The translations under genes were made by a program, and so were the position numbers. Shown in pieces: positions 35,510-44,619 of a DNA stretch of 64,000 nt. The first letter of the stretch is position 1, and every line of letters starts with the position of its first letter. A model generated the notes under the pieces. That model ran no database searches and was not told where the DNA came from. It saw only the letters and a list, made by a program, of their open reading frames with translations. This DNA is from an uncultured Psychroserpens sp. Lineage in GTDB: Bacteria; Bacteroidota; Bacteroidia; Flavobacteriales; Flavobacteriaceae. The stretch is taken from contig NZ_CANMRL010000002.1 of the NCBI RefSeq assembly GCF_947500255.1, forward strand, positions 186,001-250,000, read 5' to 3'.

Positions 35510-36970
35510 ATGTCGACAAACGCCATCATTTTACTCATTCTAGCCTATTTTGGCGTGCTTATTTTAATTTCGTATTTCACAGGAAAAGAAGATTCTAACG
35601 AAGCCTTTTTTAAAGCTAATAAATCTGCACCATGGTACCTAGTAGCGTTTGGTATGATAGGCGCTTCTCTCTCTGGAGTTACCTTTATTTCTGTTCCTGG
35701 AGCTGTTGAAGCTAAGCAATTTGGTTATTTTCAGGTGGTTATTGGATACTTTTTTGGATACCTCATCATTGCTTATGTGTTGCTTCCACTGTATTACAAA
35801 ATGAACCTTACGTCTATTTACACTTATTTAAAAGAACGTTTTGGAACGACAAGTTATAAAACAGGTTCTATCGCTTTTCTAATATCTAGAACTGTTGGTG
35901 CATCCTTTAGGTTATTTCTTGTTGCTAAAGTTTTGCAATTGTTAGTATTTAATAATTTCAATATTCCTTTTCCAGTAACTGTTGTCATTACAATTGCCTT
36001 AATTTGGTTGTATACATTTAGAGGAGGCATTAAAACTATAATTTTCACAGACACGCTTCAAACACTTTTTATGTTAGTTTCGGTAGTTGTCACAATTTCT
36101 TTTTTAGCAACTGCATTGGATTTAAACAGTATTTCTGAACTATATAATAATGTTGCTGAAAGCAAACTGAGTAAAGTCTTTTTCTTAGATGATGTTAATG
36201 ATGCGCAGTACTTTATTAAAAGTTTTCTGGCTGGTGTCTTTATAACAATTACCATGACTGGTCTTGATCAGGATATGATGCAAAAAAACTTAACCTGTAA
36301 AAACTTAAAAGACGCTCAAAAAAACATGGTGAGTTTTAGTGTTATTTTAGTATTTGTGAATATTCTTTTCTTAACATTAGGATTATTGCTAACGCAATAT
36401 GCAGCACAGCATGGCATTACAGCAAAAAAAGACGATTTGTTCCCAACTATTGCGATGTTACCTGAAATTGGAGTAGTAACCTCTGCTTTCTTTTTATTAG
36501 GTTTAATTGCAGCCGCCTATTCGAGTGCAGATAGTGCACTAACATCTTTAACAACATCTTTTTGCATAGATATTATCGAGTTAGATAAAAAACCAAAAGA
36601 AGATCAAAAAAGAGTTCGCAAACAAATTCATGTCTTATTTAGCGTTATCCTTGTTATCGTTATTATCTTATTTGATCTTTTATTTAAAGATGTTTCTGTG
36701 ATCTGGGAATTATTTAAGGCAGCGGGATACACATACGGACCTTTACTTGGGTTATTTGCTTTTGGAATTTTAACAAAAAAGCACTTAAAAGATAAATACG
36801 TGTGGATTATTGCAATAGTTGCTCCAATTGTATCATACTTTATAAATATGTATTCTGTAGATCTATTAAATGGCTACCAAATAGGATTTGAGATTTTAAT
36901 AGTAAACGGTTTACTTACCTTTTTAGGCTTACTATGTATTTCAAAAAGATCGGAAGTTAGTATTGATTAG
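35510..36970 (+). CDS. Sodium:solute symporter (SSS family)
   Basis: This 486-residue membrane protein has about 13 hydrophobic helices. It contains SSS-family marks: AFFKANKSAPWYLVAFGMIG near residue 32, FRGGIKTIIFTDTLQTLFM near 170 and GLIAAAYSSADSALTSLTTS near 335, where serines and threonines of the sodium site lie. The substrate (sugar, amino acid or other) cannot be told from sequence alone. Its last 14 bases overlap the end of the convergent CoA-binding gene. Confidence 0.92.
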   Translation: MSTNAIILLILAYFGVLILISYFTGKEDSNEAFFKANKSAPWYLVAFGMIGASLSGVTFISVPGAVEAKQFGYFQVVIGYFFGYLIIAYVLLPLYYKMNLTSIYTYLKERFGTTSYKTGSIAFLISRTVGASFRLFLVAKVLQLLVFNNFNIPFPVTVVITIALIWLYTFRGGIKTIIFTDTLQTLFMLVSVVVTISFLATALDLNSISELYNNVAESKLSKVFFLDDVNDAQYFIKSFLAGVFITITMTGLDQDMMQKNLTCKNLKDAQKNMVSFSVILVFVNILFLTLGLLLTQYAAQHGITAKKDDLFPTIAMLPEIGVVTSAFFLLGLIAAAYSSADSALTSLTTSFCIDIIELDKKPKEDQKRVRKQIHVLFSVILVIVIILFDLLFKDVSVIWELFKAAGYTYGPLLGLFAFGILTKKHLKDKYVWIIAIVAPIVSYFINMYSVDLLNGYQIGFEILIVNGLLTFLGLLCISKRSEVSID

Positions 36971-37319
36971 TACCCAATAAAACTAGCGTACATGCTTCTT
37001 CAAAATAAATATCTGCTTGTTTTAAGAGGTTTTGAAATTCAGAATTCTCAGTTCCAGGATTAAAAATGATGCGTTCAGGTTGTAATCCTATGATATAATC
37101 GTAAAAGGCTTTTTGGCGTGCCGGATTTAAATACAAAGTTACCGTATGTATGTCTTTGTAAGGCATTAAATGTGTATCTATAGTAACTCCAGACACTATT
37201 CCTTCTCTCAAACCAATGGCTACGACCTCATGGTTATATTTAACTAGTCTATTCATCGCAATATTAGAATATCGCTGTGGTTTAATTGAGGCACCCAGCA
37301 CTAGTGTCTTTTTGTTCAT
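36957..37319 (-). CDS. CoA-binding domain protein (YccU-like)
   Basis: I start at the ATG giving MNKKTLVLGASIKPQRYSN; an upstream start would add a poorly conserved, asparagine-rich extension. The 120-residue protein is a single Rossmann CoA_binding_2 domain: TLVLGASIKPQRYSNIAMNR, then NPARQKAFYDYII, then RIIFNPGTEN, ending in CTLVLLGTNQY. It is cytoplasmic, with no catalytic role assigned in the family. It converges on the symporter gene with a 14-base overlap. Confidence 0.88.
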   Translation of the reverse strand: MNKKTLVLGASIKPQRYSNIAMNRLVKYNHEVVAIGLREGIVSGVTIDTHLMPYKDIHTVTLYLNPARQKAFYDYIIGLQPERIIFNPGTENSEFQNLLKQADIYFEEACTLVLLGTNQY

Positions 37320-37405
37320 GATACATTTATTTATGACAAAAATAATGTTCCAATTTATATTGTTATGGTTCAAATGTTAAAAAGATGTTAAGTAATGTTA
37401 AAAAA

Positions 37406-37431
37406 AGTAACACTATTATAAAGTTGTCGTC
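37406..37431 (+). promoter_or_regulatory. Candidate ECF-type promoter before the TonB-type receptor
   Basis: AGTAAC (37406-37411) and CGTC (37428-37431) are 16 bases apart, resembling the ECF promoters before sigma genes in this window. The receptor ATG is 61 bases downstream of the CGTC. Control by one of the local ECF factors is inference. Confidence 0.4.
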
Positions 37432-37491
37432 TATGAAATAACAACCGCTCCTATTGAGCGAAAAAGACTAATCAATCAAATCAATCAAAAA

Positions 37492-39963
37492 ATGAAAAAA
37501 ATCACACAATTGTGCATTTTTCTATTTGCCCTTATGGCATTTGCACAACCCTCAGAATCAGAATTAAGAGATGGTACGGTATCTGGTCGTGTTATCGACG
37601 CGAAATTAAATCAGCCCTTACCATATGTAAATGTTATTGTAAAAGATTCTAAAGATGTTATTATTACAGGTGGAATCACAGATGATAAGGGTAAATTCAA
37701 AATTGAAAAACTACCTGAAGGTCCTATTAAAGTTGAGATTACTTACATTGGTTACAAGAGTGTAATGAAGGAAGCTACTATTGGTAAAGACAACTATAAT
37801 ATCAAATTTGGCGACATCTTAATTGAAGAAGACGCCGAGAGTTTAGAAGAAGTTACAGTAGTTGCTGAAATATCAACTATTCAGCAAAAAATAGATCGAA
37901 AAGTTATTAATATAGGTAAAGATCTAACAACCTCTGGACCGACAGCTTCAGACATAATGAATAATATCCCATCTGTTAATGTAGATCAACAGACTGGTGA
38001 TATTTCTTTACGAGGTAATCAAAATGTTCAGGTTATGGTAGATGGTAAACTATCTAATATTCCTGCAGCACAATTATTAAAACAAATTCCTTCTACATCA
38101 ATCAAACAAATCGAATTGATTACAAACCCTTCAGCAAAATATAATCCTGAAGGTATGAGTGGAATTATTAATATCATTCTTCATAAAAATGTAAATATCG
38201 GCTTTAATGGTAATGCTAATGTAGGTCTAAGCTATCAATTAGAACCTAAGTTCAATAGTTCTATTGATATGAATTATAGAAATGGTAAACTTAATTTCTA
38301 CGGAAGTTATGGTAATAACATTTCAGATAATAGAAATACAGGGTTATTAACACAAACAGAAGCTGATGTATCACAAACCTTTAACTTTTTAGATCAACGT
38401 AATTCACACTTATTTAAAGTAGGAGTCGATTATTATATCAACGATAAAAACACTTTCTCAATATTTACCAACCAAAACATTTTTGATGGAGGTACTTTAG
38501 GGGAAACTAACTTATTCTCTATCAGTAATCCGTCTATAGGACAACTGCAAACCTTTGATAATGTAAATGAAAATGAGAGTCAGCAGTACAATGTAAATTA
38601 TAAATTAGATTTTGATAAAGAAGGACACAACATCGAATTAGAAGTTGACCATAATCTCTTTGATAGTGACTTAGTAACGGTTAACCGCTTTACGGGAGTT
38701 GATGCAAGACCTAACTTTGATGAATTTACAGATACCGAACGTAACCGAACAACAATCAACTTAGATTACGTGAACCCATTATCAGAAACAGCAAAATTAG
38801 AATTAGGGCTTCAGGCGCGATTATTTGATAATTCGATCGGTTATAATTCTGATGCTAGAGTAAGAAATGAATTTGGAGATTACATTCCAACTCAAACACT
38901 TTTTGATTACGAAAGAAACATTTACTCTGCTTACGCAACTTATGGTAAAAAGAAAGACAAATGGTCATACCAAGTTGGTTTAAGAGCAGAAAGTGTTCAA
39001 GTTGAAGCTTTGGCTATCGATACAGATTTAACTAATGATACAACGACAAATTTTCCTTTTGAAAATGATTATTTCCAAGTATATCCATCTGCGTTTGTTA
39101 CCTATAATCCTTCGGAAAAAAATTCATATCAGTTTAGTTATAGTAGACGTGTAGATCGCCCTGGTGTTGGTCAAGTAAATCCTATTCCTGAATTTAATAC
39201 ACCTTTGATTTCTCAATTTGGTAATCCAGAATTAGAACCACAGTTCACCAATTCAGTAGAAGTTAATTATACTAGAAATTTAGAAAAAGGAAGTATCACA
39301 GCTGGAGTTTTCTATAGACTTATAGAAGATGAAATTAACCAAGGTGTTTTTGTAGATCGTTCAGATCTAGGTTCTGGTCGTGTGATTTTAACCAATGACA
39401 ATTTTGATAATACATCTGCCTATGGTGTTGAGATATCTAGTAGTTACAGACCAACAAAATGGTGGAGTTTAAATGCGAGTTTTGATTTATATGCTCGTAA
39501 ACAAACTGGAATTGCTGAATCTTTAGACCCAACAATTATAAATCCGACAGAAGCAGATATCGCTCTCAATGAAGTTGAAGTAGATAATATCATATATAAC
39601 TTTAGAGTATTTAACAACTTTAAAGCAAGCAAAAAATTATCATTCTCTGCATTTGCTATGTATAGAGGAAAAGATACTGGATTAAACTTTGAAATGGATC
39701 CAATGTACTTTGTAAACTTAGGAATGCGTTACAGCTTTCTTGAAGATAATAGAGCAACATTTAGCATGAACTTTAATAATGTATTTGATACTCAAGAAAT
39801 TTCTATTGTAAGTGAACGTCCATTTAGACAAACAGTAGATTTTCAACCAGAATTCAACACCATATTTGTAGGATTATCTTACCGATTTGGAGGTGGAAAA
39901 TACAGAGCTAAATCTCGTAAAAGACGTGATAATGATGAAAAATCAGGAGGAGGAATCCTTTAA
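37492..39963 (+). CDS. TonB-dependent receptor family outer-membrane protein
   Basis: This 823-residue protein has a signal peptide (KITQLCIFLFALMAFAQ). A CarboxypepD-like domain follows at about residues 28-115 (GTVSGRVIDAKLNQPLPYVN, then GGITDDKGKFKIEKLP). The plug domain (SDIMNNIPSVNVDQQTGDIS, VQVMVDGK, then IELITNPSAKYNPEG) is near residues 150-220. A beta barrel of the OMP_b-brl_3 type ends at FVGLSYRFGG. After that strand comes a basic, hydrophilic tail (YRAKSRKRRDNDEK), so the protein does not end in the usual aromatic residue. Substrate unknown; no SusD-like partner is nearby. An ECF-type promoter lies upstream. Confidence 0.9.
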   Translation: MKKITQLCIFLFALMAFAQPSESELRDGTVSGRVIDAKLNQPLPYVNVIVKDSKDVIITGGITDDKGKFKIEKLPEGPIKVEITYIGYKSVMKEATIGKDNYNIKFGDILIEEDAESLEEVTVVAEISTIQQKIDRKVINIGKDLTTSGPTASDIMNNIPSVNVDQQTGDISLRGNQNVQVMVDGKLSNIPAAQLLKQIPSTSIKQIELITNPSAKYNPEGMSGIINIILHKNVNIGFNGNANVGLSYQLEPKFNSSIDMNYRNGKLNFYGSYGNNISDNRNTGLLTQTEADVSQTFNFLDQRNSHLFKVGVDYYINDKNTFSIFTNQNIFDGGTLGETNLFSISNPSIGQLQTFDNVNENESQQYNVNYKLDFDKEGHNIELEVDHNLFDSDLVTVNRFTGVDARPNFDEFTDTERNRTTINLDYVNPLSETAKLELGLQARLFDNSIGYNSDARVRNEFGDYIPTQTLFDYERNIYSAYATYGKKKDKWSYQVGLRAESVQVEALAIDTDLTNDTTTNFPFENDYFQVYPSAFVTYNPSEKNSYQFSYSRRVDRPGVGQVNPIPEFNTPLISQFGNPELEPQFTNSVEVNYTRNLEKGSITAGVFYRLIEDEINQGVFVDRSDLGSGRVILTNDNFDNTSAYGVEISSSYRPTKWWSLNASFDLYARKQTGIAESLDPTIINPTEADIALNEVEVDNIIYNFRVFNNFKASKKLSFSAFAMYRGKDTGLNFEMDPMYFVNLGMRYSFLEDNRATFSMNFNNVFDTQEISIVSERPFRQTVDFQPEFNTIFVGLSYRFGGGKYRAKSRKRRDNDEKSGGGIL

Positions 39964-40028
39964 AAAGATGTTTAGTAACCTACATATAATAGTTGATGGT
40001 TAGTGTTAATGTTTGGTTATTAAATAAG

Positions 40029-40057
40029 AAAACCCAAGGCTTTTAGTCTTGGGTTTT
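40029..40057 (+). terminator. Terminator of the TonB-type receptor gene
   Basis: AAAACCCAAG and CTTGGGTTTT form a perfect 10-pair stem around a nine-base loop, followed by T. Confidence 0.85.
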
Positions 40058-40171
40058 TGCTTTTATATAATCACATTGTGTAATGATTTGTTTTGTATTA
40101 CGACTTAACTGAAGTAAAGTTAGTTTTTTACATGTTAAAATTTTCGAGAAATAAAATTGATTAGTAGCAAG

Positions 40172-40199
40172 AAATCCGGAACCAAAATGTTTCGGATTT
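40172..40199 (+). terminator. Orphan terminator-like hairpin
   Basis: AAATCCG pairs with CGGATTT (seven pairs) and a run of seven Ts ends the element. No gene ends nearby; the closest stop is that of the receptor, about 210 bases upstream, which already has a terminator. Confidence 0.6.
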
Positions 40200-40364
40200 T
40201 TTTATGACTTCGGTTTAAAAGTTAATTGATGTTAAAAATGTTAAGAGATAAAATAAAACACACTTTTTAGCGTCTATAGGTTGTGATAAGTTTTAAAGCT
40301 AATCAGTTTAAAAAAATCACTGTTTTATAGTTTTAGTGTTTTTAGTAAAATTGGTTAATAGCAG

Positions 40365-40396
40365 AAAAATCCCAAAGTTCACGCTTTGGGATTTTT
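40365..40396 (-). terminator. Terminator of the small leftward membrane-protein gene
   Basis: AAAAATCCCAAAG and CTTTGGGATTTTT form a perfect 13-pair stem with a six-base loop. It lies five bases after the stop of the gene at 40402-40584 and would also work rightward. Its stem is nearly identical to that of the hairpin at 40688-40717. Confidence 0.8.
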
Positions 40397-40401
40397 TGTA
40401 T

Positions 40402-40584
40402 CTAAGACTGTTTTCTAGCTCTATTACGAATCCCCAAAATTCCTAAAACAATCATAACAACTCCACAAGCCATTCCTAAATATTTATTTTCCAATGCATC
40501 ATAAAATTTGAATAGTACTATAAATCCAAAAATAATTACTGCGAGTCCACCTCCCAAAGCCCCTTTTCTCAACGAATTTGACAT
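40402..40584 (-). CDS. Small two-helix membrane protein
   Basis: I start at the ATG giving MSNSLRKGALGGGLAVIIFG, 60 residues in all. A longer frame upstream would begin inside an AT-rich leader. Two hydrophobic helices (GGLAVIIFGFIVLFKF and YLGMACGVVMIVLGILGI) are joined by a short charged loop, and the tail is basic (RNRARKQS). No family is recognised. It lies between two hairpins with matching stems and is probably transcribed on its own. Confidence 0.6.
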   Translation of the reverse strand: MSNSLRKGALGGGLAVIIFGFIVLFKFYDALENKYLGMACGVVMIVLGILGIRNRARKQS

Positions 40585-40687
40585 TATTAAATAATTAAAA
40601 GTTAGATGATAAAAATAGAGATGATATATGATCAAAACGAATCTAATGATAAACACTTCATAAGCGTATCATATTAATTCATATATA

Positions 40688-40717
40688 AAAATCCCAAAGT
40701 TTTCACTTTGGGATTTT
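40688..40717 (-). terminator. Terminator of the FabH-like gene
   Basis: AAAATCCCAAAGT and ACTTTGGGATTTT form a perfect 13-pair stem with a four-base loop. Read leftward it is followed by a T-rich run, placing it about 120 bases after the stop of the FabH-like gene. Confidence 0.75.
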
Positions 40718-40755
40718 CTCTTATAATTATTCAAAAAAACTCTTAAACCTTGCTT

Positions 40756-40838
40756 TATCTTTGCAATAGGATTGGTTCGTTTATTAATAGATGCTGAAAC
40801 TGTAAAAAGGTTGCTTCAATGTCTATTATTTTTTTTCA
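40756..40838 (+). ncRNA. Candidate small RNA antisense to the FabH-like gene's 3' region
   Basis: A plus-strand TATCTTTG promoter element (40756-40763) has no gene after it for more than 1.2 kb in that direction. About 70 bases later comes an imperfect hairpin (AATAGATG and TGAA on one side, TTCA and TGTCTATT on the other), followed by eight Ts ending near 40837. This promoter-plus-terminator spacing would yield an RNA of about 70 bases, antisense to the 3' untranslated part of the FabH-like gene. No -33 box is clear and there is no expression evidence. Confidence 0.3.
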
Positions 40839-41849
40839 TTACCACTTCATAATTACACTTCCCCAAGTAAATCCGCTACCAAAAGCAGCCAGTACAACAG
40901 TATCTCCTTCTTTAACTTTTCCTTCTTCCCATGCTTCAGTTAATGCAATCGGGATAGATGCAGCAGTTGTATTTCCATACTTTTGAATATTATTGAACAC
41001 TTGATTGTCCTCTAACTTAAACTTTCGTTGGATAAATTGTGCTATACGTAAATTTGCTTGATGCGGAATGAGCATATCAATATCATCAACCTGAAGTTGG
41101 TTTTTCATCAAACCTTCCATAATCACCTCACTAAAACGAACAACTGCGTTTTTAAATACAAATTGACCATTCATATAAGGAAAATAGCTTTCATCATTTG
41201 GATTATTCTCGGCAATAATATCATTAACCCAACGCTTACCCATACCTGGAGCAATCAATACTAATTCTTCAGCATGTTCACCTTGTGAATGCAAATGGGT
41301 AGATAAAATACCTTTGGTTGTATCTTCTTCTCTAGTGAGTACTGCAGCTCCTGCTCCATCACCAAAAATTACCGAAACACCACGACCACGAGTCGTTTTA
41401 TCTAATCCGTAAGAATGTAATTCACTACCAATAACTAATATATTTTTATACATTCCTGTTTTTATAAAATTGTCGGCTACAGAAATAGCATAAACAAAAC
41501 CAGAGCATTGATTACGAACATCTAATGCACCAACAGTTTTAATATCTAAAGCATGTTGCACTTGTACTCCTGGACCAGGAAAATACATATCTGGACTTAA
41601 GGTCGCAAAAATGATAAAATCGATATCATCTTTATCTATACCTGCACGATCAATGGCTACTTTAGCAGCTTTTACTCCCATTGTTGCAGTGGTGTCACCA
41701 GAACCTTTTACAACCCATCGACGTTCTTTTATTCCAGTTCGCTCCTGAATCCATTCATCATTAGTATCCATCATTTTGGATAAATCGTCATTAGTCACCA
41801 CATTATCTGGAACATAGTGTCCCAAACCTATTATCTTGGAATTGTACAT
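40839..41849 (-). CDS. 3-oxoacyl-ACP synthase III family protein (FabH-like)
   Basis: I start at the ATG giving MYNSKIIGLGHYVPDNVV (336 residues). The catalytic triad is visible: cysteine in DVRNQCSGFVYAIS near residue 113, histidine in LIPHQANLRIA and asparagine in KYGNTTAASIP. The enzyme condenses an acyl-CoA primer with malonyl-ACP to begin fatty-acid synthesis. Many Bacteroidota carry more than one FabH-like protein, and this divergent copy stands apart from other fatty-acid genes, so a role in branched-chain or secondary lipid synthesis is possible. A TAAATTTG promoter element lies upstream. Confidence 0.9.
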   Translation of the reverse strand: MYNSKIIGLGHYVPDNVVTNDDLSKMMDTNDEWIQERTGIKERRWVVKGSGDTTATMGVKAAKVAIDRAGIDKDDIDFIIFATLSPDMYFPGPGVQVQHALDIKTVGALDVRNQCSGFVYAISVADNFIKTGMYKNILVIGSELHSYGLDKTTRGRGVSVIFGDGAGAAVLTREEDTTKGILSTHLHSQGEHAEELVLIAPGMGKRWVNDIIAENNPNDESYFPYMNGQFVFKNAVVRFSEVIMEGLMKNQLQVDDIDMLIPHQANLRIAQFIQRKFKLEDNQVFNNIQKYGNTTAASIPIALTEAWEEGKVKEGDTVVLAAFGSGFTWGSVIMKW

Positions 41850-41876
41850 AGTAAAATTTAGTATTAAATAAGTATA

Positions 41877-41884
41877 CAAATTTA
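41877..41884 (-). promoter_or_regulatory. Promoter -7 element of the FabH-like gene
   Basis: TAAATTTG on the minus strand matches TAnnTTTG and lies 27 bases before the ATG at 41849. This also argues against a start further upstream. Confidence 0.5.
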
Positions 41885-41915
41885 ACCATTTCAGAATGAA
41901 ACCCATTTGCATTCG

Positions 41916-41929
41916 TTATGCATGCATAA
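41916..41929. promoter_or_regulatory. Palindrome between divergent genes
   Basis: TTATGCATGCATAA is a perfect 14-base palindrome in the gap between the leftward FabH-like gene and the rightward S9 peptidase gene. It could be an operator; nothing else supports this. Confidence 0.25.
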
Positions 41930-42033
41930 TAATATGAGTTTAATGTAAAAAATACATCAATTTTAACATCGAAATTTTTAATTGAAACTGCAATTTTAAG
42001 TACCTTAAGGGTCTAACAAAATTTAGATATAAA

Positions 42034-44487
42034 ATGAAACGTTTAATTCAACTATTTAGCTTTTTTATACTTTTTGGTAGCTATGCACAACAAAATTTAA
42101 GTTACCAGCAACCACCAGAAGATATTCTCGAACTCGCCGATGTAGATCTGGCTCCAGGTGTACAAATCGATAGTAAAGGTGAACACATGGTGTTACTCTA
42201 TCGTAATCAATACAAGTCTATAGCCGAATTATCTGAAACAGAATTAAGATTAGCTGGACTTAGAATAAATCCAGTAACTAATATTGGAAGTAGAACACGT
42301 TATTTCACAAATATCAAAGTAAAGAAAACCGATGACAAAGATGCAAAGCAGGTCTCTGGGCTGCCAGACGATGCCAGATTATCAGGTTTTAGATGGTCTC
42401 CAGATGAGTCAATGATAGCTTGTTTAAATACAACAGCCTCTGGTGTGGAGGTTTGGGTGTTACATATTGCAGAAGCAAAAGTTACCAAACTTACAGGTCC
42501 TAAAGTTAATGCCAACATGGGAAGCACAATAAATTGGTTTAAAGACAATACGAATCTATTGGTTAAGATGTTACCAAGCAATAGAAAAGAACTTATAAAT
42601 ACTGCTGTTGCTGTTCCAACTGGACCAACAATTTCGGTGAGTGATGGTTCTAAAGCACAAAACAGAACCTATCAAGATCTATTAAAAACACCAAACGATG
42701 AATTTAATTTTGAACAATTAGCACTTTCAGAAATTAAAAAAGTTTCTATTAATGGCGGTATTGAGGATTTTCTTAGTCCTGATATGTATCGCGGAATTAG
42801 TTTCTCACCAGATGGCAATTATGTAAATGTCATGAAGATAAAACGACCATATTCTTACCTAGTAACTTATACTCGATTTCCAAATGAGAGCACCATTTAT
42901 GATATGAATGGAAAGAAAATTACAACAGTTAATGATGTTCCATTAGATGAAGTAAGACCTAAAGGATTTATGGCCACTCGTAAAGGAAAACGTAGTATGT
43001 CTTGGCGTGCTGATCAACCTGCAACTTTAGTTTGGGCAGAAGCGCTTGATGGCGGAGACCCTGCCGTTGAAGTTGATTTTAGAGATGCTGTATATGAACT
43101 TAAGGCACCTTTTAATGGCAAACCTCGAGAAATTTTAAAAACAAAACAACGCTTTGGTGGTATTCAATGGGGAAATGAAAACACAGCTATAGCTTACGAT
43201 TATTGGATCAATACGAGAAACACTAAAACTTATGTTTTTAATCCATCAAACAACAAAGTGGCTCCTAAAATTATATCCGACAGAAATTACCAAGATGTCT
43301 ATAGTGATCCAGGAGACCTAGTCACTTCAAAGAACACCTATGGACGCTATACTTTTGAAATAAATGGTGATAAAATATACCTTATGGGTGATGGTTATAC
43401 TAAAGAAGGTCAATTTCCTTTTATAGATGAATATAATCTAAAAACTAATAAAACAAAACGTCTCTATCAATCTGAATACAAAGACAAATTAGAGAATCTA
43501 AACTCGGCAATCGATATGAAAAAAGGCAAGATCCTTGTGCGTATCGAATCGCCTACCGAGTACCCAAATTATTACATTAGAAATATTAACAAGAAAAATG
43601 ATCTTACAGCTATTACCACATTTGACAATCCGTTTAAAAGTCTAGAAAAAATCAATAAAAGTGTTATCAGTTACAAACGAGATGATGGTTTAGATTTAGA
43701 AGGAACGTTGTATTTACCTCTAGATTACGAGGAAGGAAAAAAATACCCAATGATTTTATGGGCTTATCCTCGTGAATATAAAGACAAATCAAGCGCTTCT
43801 CAAAGCACAGCAAATCCGAATGAATTTGTATATCCATATTGGGGCTCACCAATCTATTGGGTTACTAGAGGTTATGTCGTGTTAGATGATGCAGCATTTC
43901 CAATTGTTGGTGAAGGCACCGAAGAGCCTAATGATTCATTTAGAACACAGCTCGTTGCCAACGGAAAAGCGGCTATTGACGCTGTTGATAATTTAGGTTA
44001 TATCGATAGAGATAAAGTGGCTGTTGGTGGACATAGCTATGGTGCTTTTATGACGGCAAATCTTTTATCTCATTCCGATCTTTTTGCTGCTGGAATTGCT
44101 AGAAGTGGTGCATATAATAGAACATTAACACCTTTTGGCTTTCAAAGTGAAGAACGCAGTTACTGGGAATCTCCAGAAGTTTACTACAATATGTCACCAT
44201 TTATGCATGCCGACAAAATGAAAACACCTCTTTTACTTATTCATGGTGTGGCCGACAATAACTCTGGTACCTATCCGTTACAAAGCGAGCGCTATTTCAA
44301 TGCTTTAAAAGGGTTAGGCGCGACAGTACGTCTAGTCATGTTACCAAAAGAAAGTCATGGCTATGCTGCGAAAGAATCCATAATGCATATGCTTTGGGAA
44401 CAAGATCAATGGTTAGAAAAGCATGTGAAAAATAAAGGTGAAGAGGAAGAGCCAATAAGCACTACCGAATCGAAAATAAAAAACTAA
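42034..44487 (+). CDS. S9 family peptidase, secreted
   Basis: This 817-residue protein has a signal peptide (RLIQLFSFFILFGSYAQ) and an N-terminal beta-propeller-like region (LSGFRWSPDESMIACL, ISFSPDGNYVNVMKI). A C-terminal alpha/beta-hydrolase peptidase domain follows. Its triad is serine in VGGHSYGAFMTANLL near residue 675, aspartate in LLIHGVADNNSGTYPLQSE near 740 and histidine in LPKESHGY near 770. The aspartate loop and length fit glutamyl/acylaminoacyl-type S9 peptidases of Bacteroidota. It probably trims peptides in the periplasm. A terminator follows at 44504. Confidence 0.92.
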   Translation: MKRLIQLFSFFILFGSYAQQNLSYQQPPEDILELADVDLAPGVQIDSKGEHMVLLYRNQYKSIAELSETELRLAGLRINPVTNIGSRTRYFTNIKVKKTDDKDAKQVSGLPDDARLSGFRWSPDESMIACLNTTASGVEVWVLHIAEAKVTKLTGPKVNANMGSTINWFKDNTNLLVKMLPSNRKELINTAVAVPTGPTISVSDGSKAQNRTYQDLLKTPNDEFNFEQLALSEIKKVSINGGIEDFLSPDMYRGISFSPDGNYVNVMKIKRPYSYLVTYTRFPNESTIYDMNGKKITTVNDVPLDEVRPKGFMATRKGKRSMSWRADQPATLVWAEALDGGDPAVEVDFRDAVYELKAPFNGKPREILKTKQRFGGIQWGNENTAIAYDYWINTRNTKTYVFNPSNNKVAPKIISDRNYQDVYSDPGDLVTSKNTYGRYTFEINGDKIYLMGDGYTKEGQFPFIDEYNLKTNKTKRLYQSEYKDKLENLNSAIDMKKGKILVRIESPTEYPNYYIRNINKKNDLTAITTFDNPFKSLEKINKSVISYKRDDGLDLEGTLYLPLDYEEGKKYPMILWAYPREYKDKSSASQSTANPNEFVYPYWGSPIYWVTRGYVVLDDAAFPIVGEGTEEPNDSFRTQLVANGKAAIDAVDNLGYIDRDKVAVGGHSYGAFMTANLLSHSDLFAAGIARSGAYNRTLTPFGFQSEERSYWESPEVYYNMSPFMHADKMKTPLLLIHGVADNNSGTYPLQSERYFNALKGLGATVRLVMLPKESHGYAAKESIMHMLWEQDQWLEKHVKNKGEEEEPISTTESKIKN

Positions 44488-44503
44488 GACTTAGTTATAA
44501 CAT

Positions 44504-44531
44504 AAAAGCCATTCTTTCTTGAATGGCTTTT
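44504..44531 (+). terminator. Terminator of the S9 peptidase gene
   Basis: AAAAGCCATTC and GAATGGCTTTT form an 11-pair stem around TTTCTT, followed by more T. Confidence 0.85.
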
Positions 44532-44619
44532 TTTATGTCATCTTGTCATAATCTATCTATTGGTATTTTATTTGCCTACTTCTTAATGTTCAAATTAATT
44601 ATAATAAAATAGATATATC

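Larger units (their letters stand above)
39964..40401. other. Gene-free stretch with three terminator-like hairpins
   Basis: No protein-coding gene is supported here. The stretch holds the receptor terminator (40029-40057), an orphan hairpin with T run (40172-40199) and the terminator of the small leftward membrane-protein gene (40365-40396). The two parts between the hairpins are AT-rich with no clear promoter. The orphan hairpin suggests either a second receptor terminator or the end of a short RNA. Confidence 0.5.

Noticed and set aside
37365-37400. tRNA-like GGTTCAAA segment
   Set aside because: No acceptor stem or other arms can be formed; no tRNA was found anywhere in the window.
41850-41912. 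Longer start of the FabH-like gene
   Set aside because: The extra codons cover a TAAATTTG promoter element and the shorter start gives the family N-terminus.
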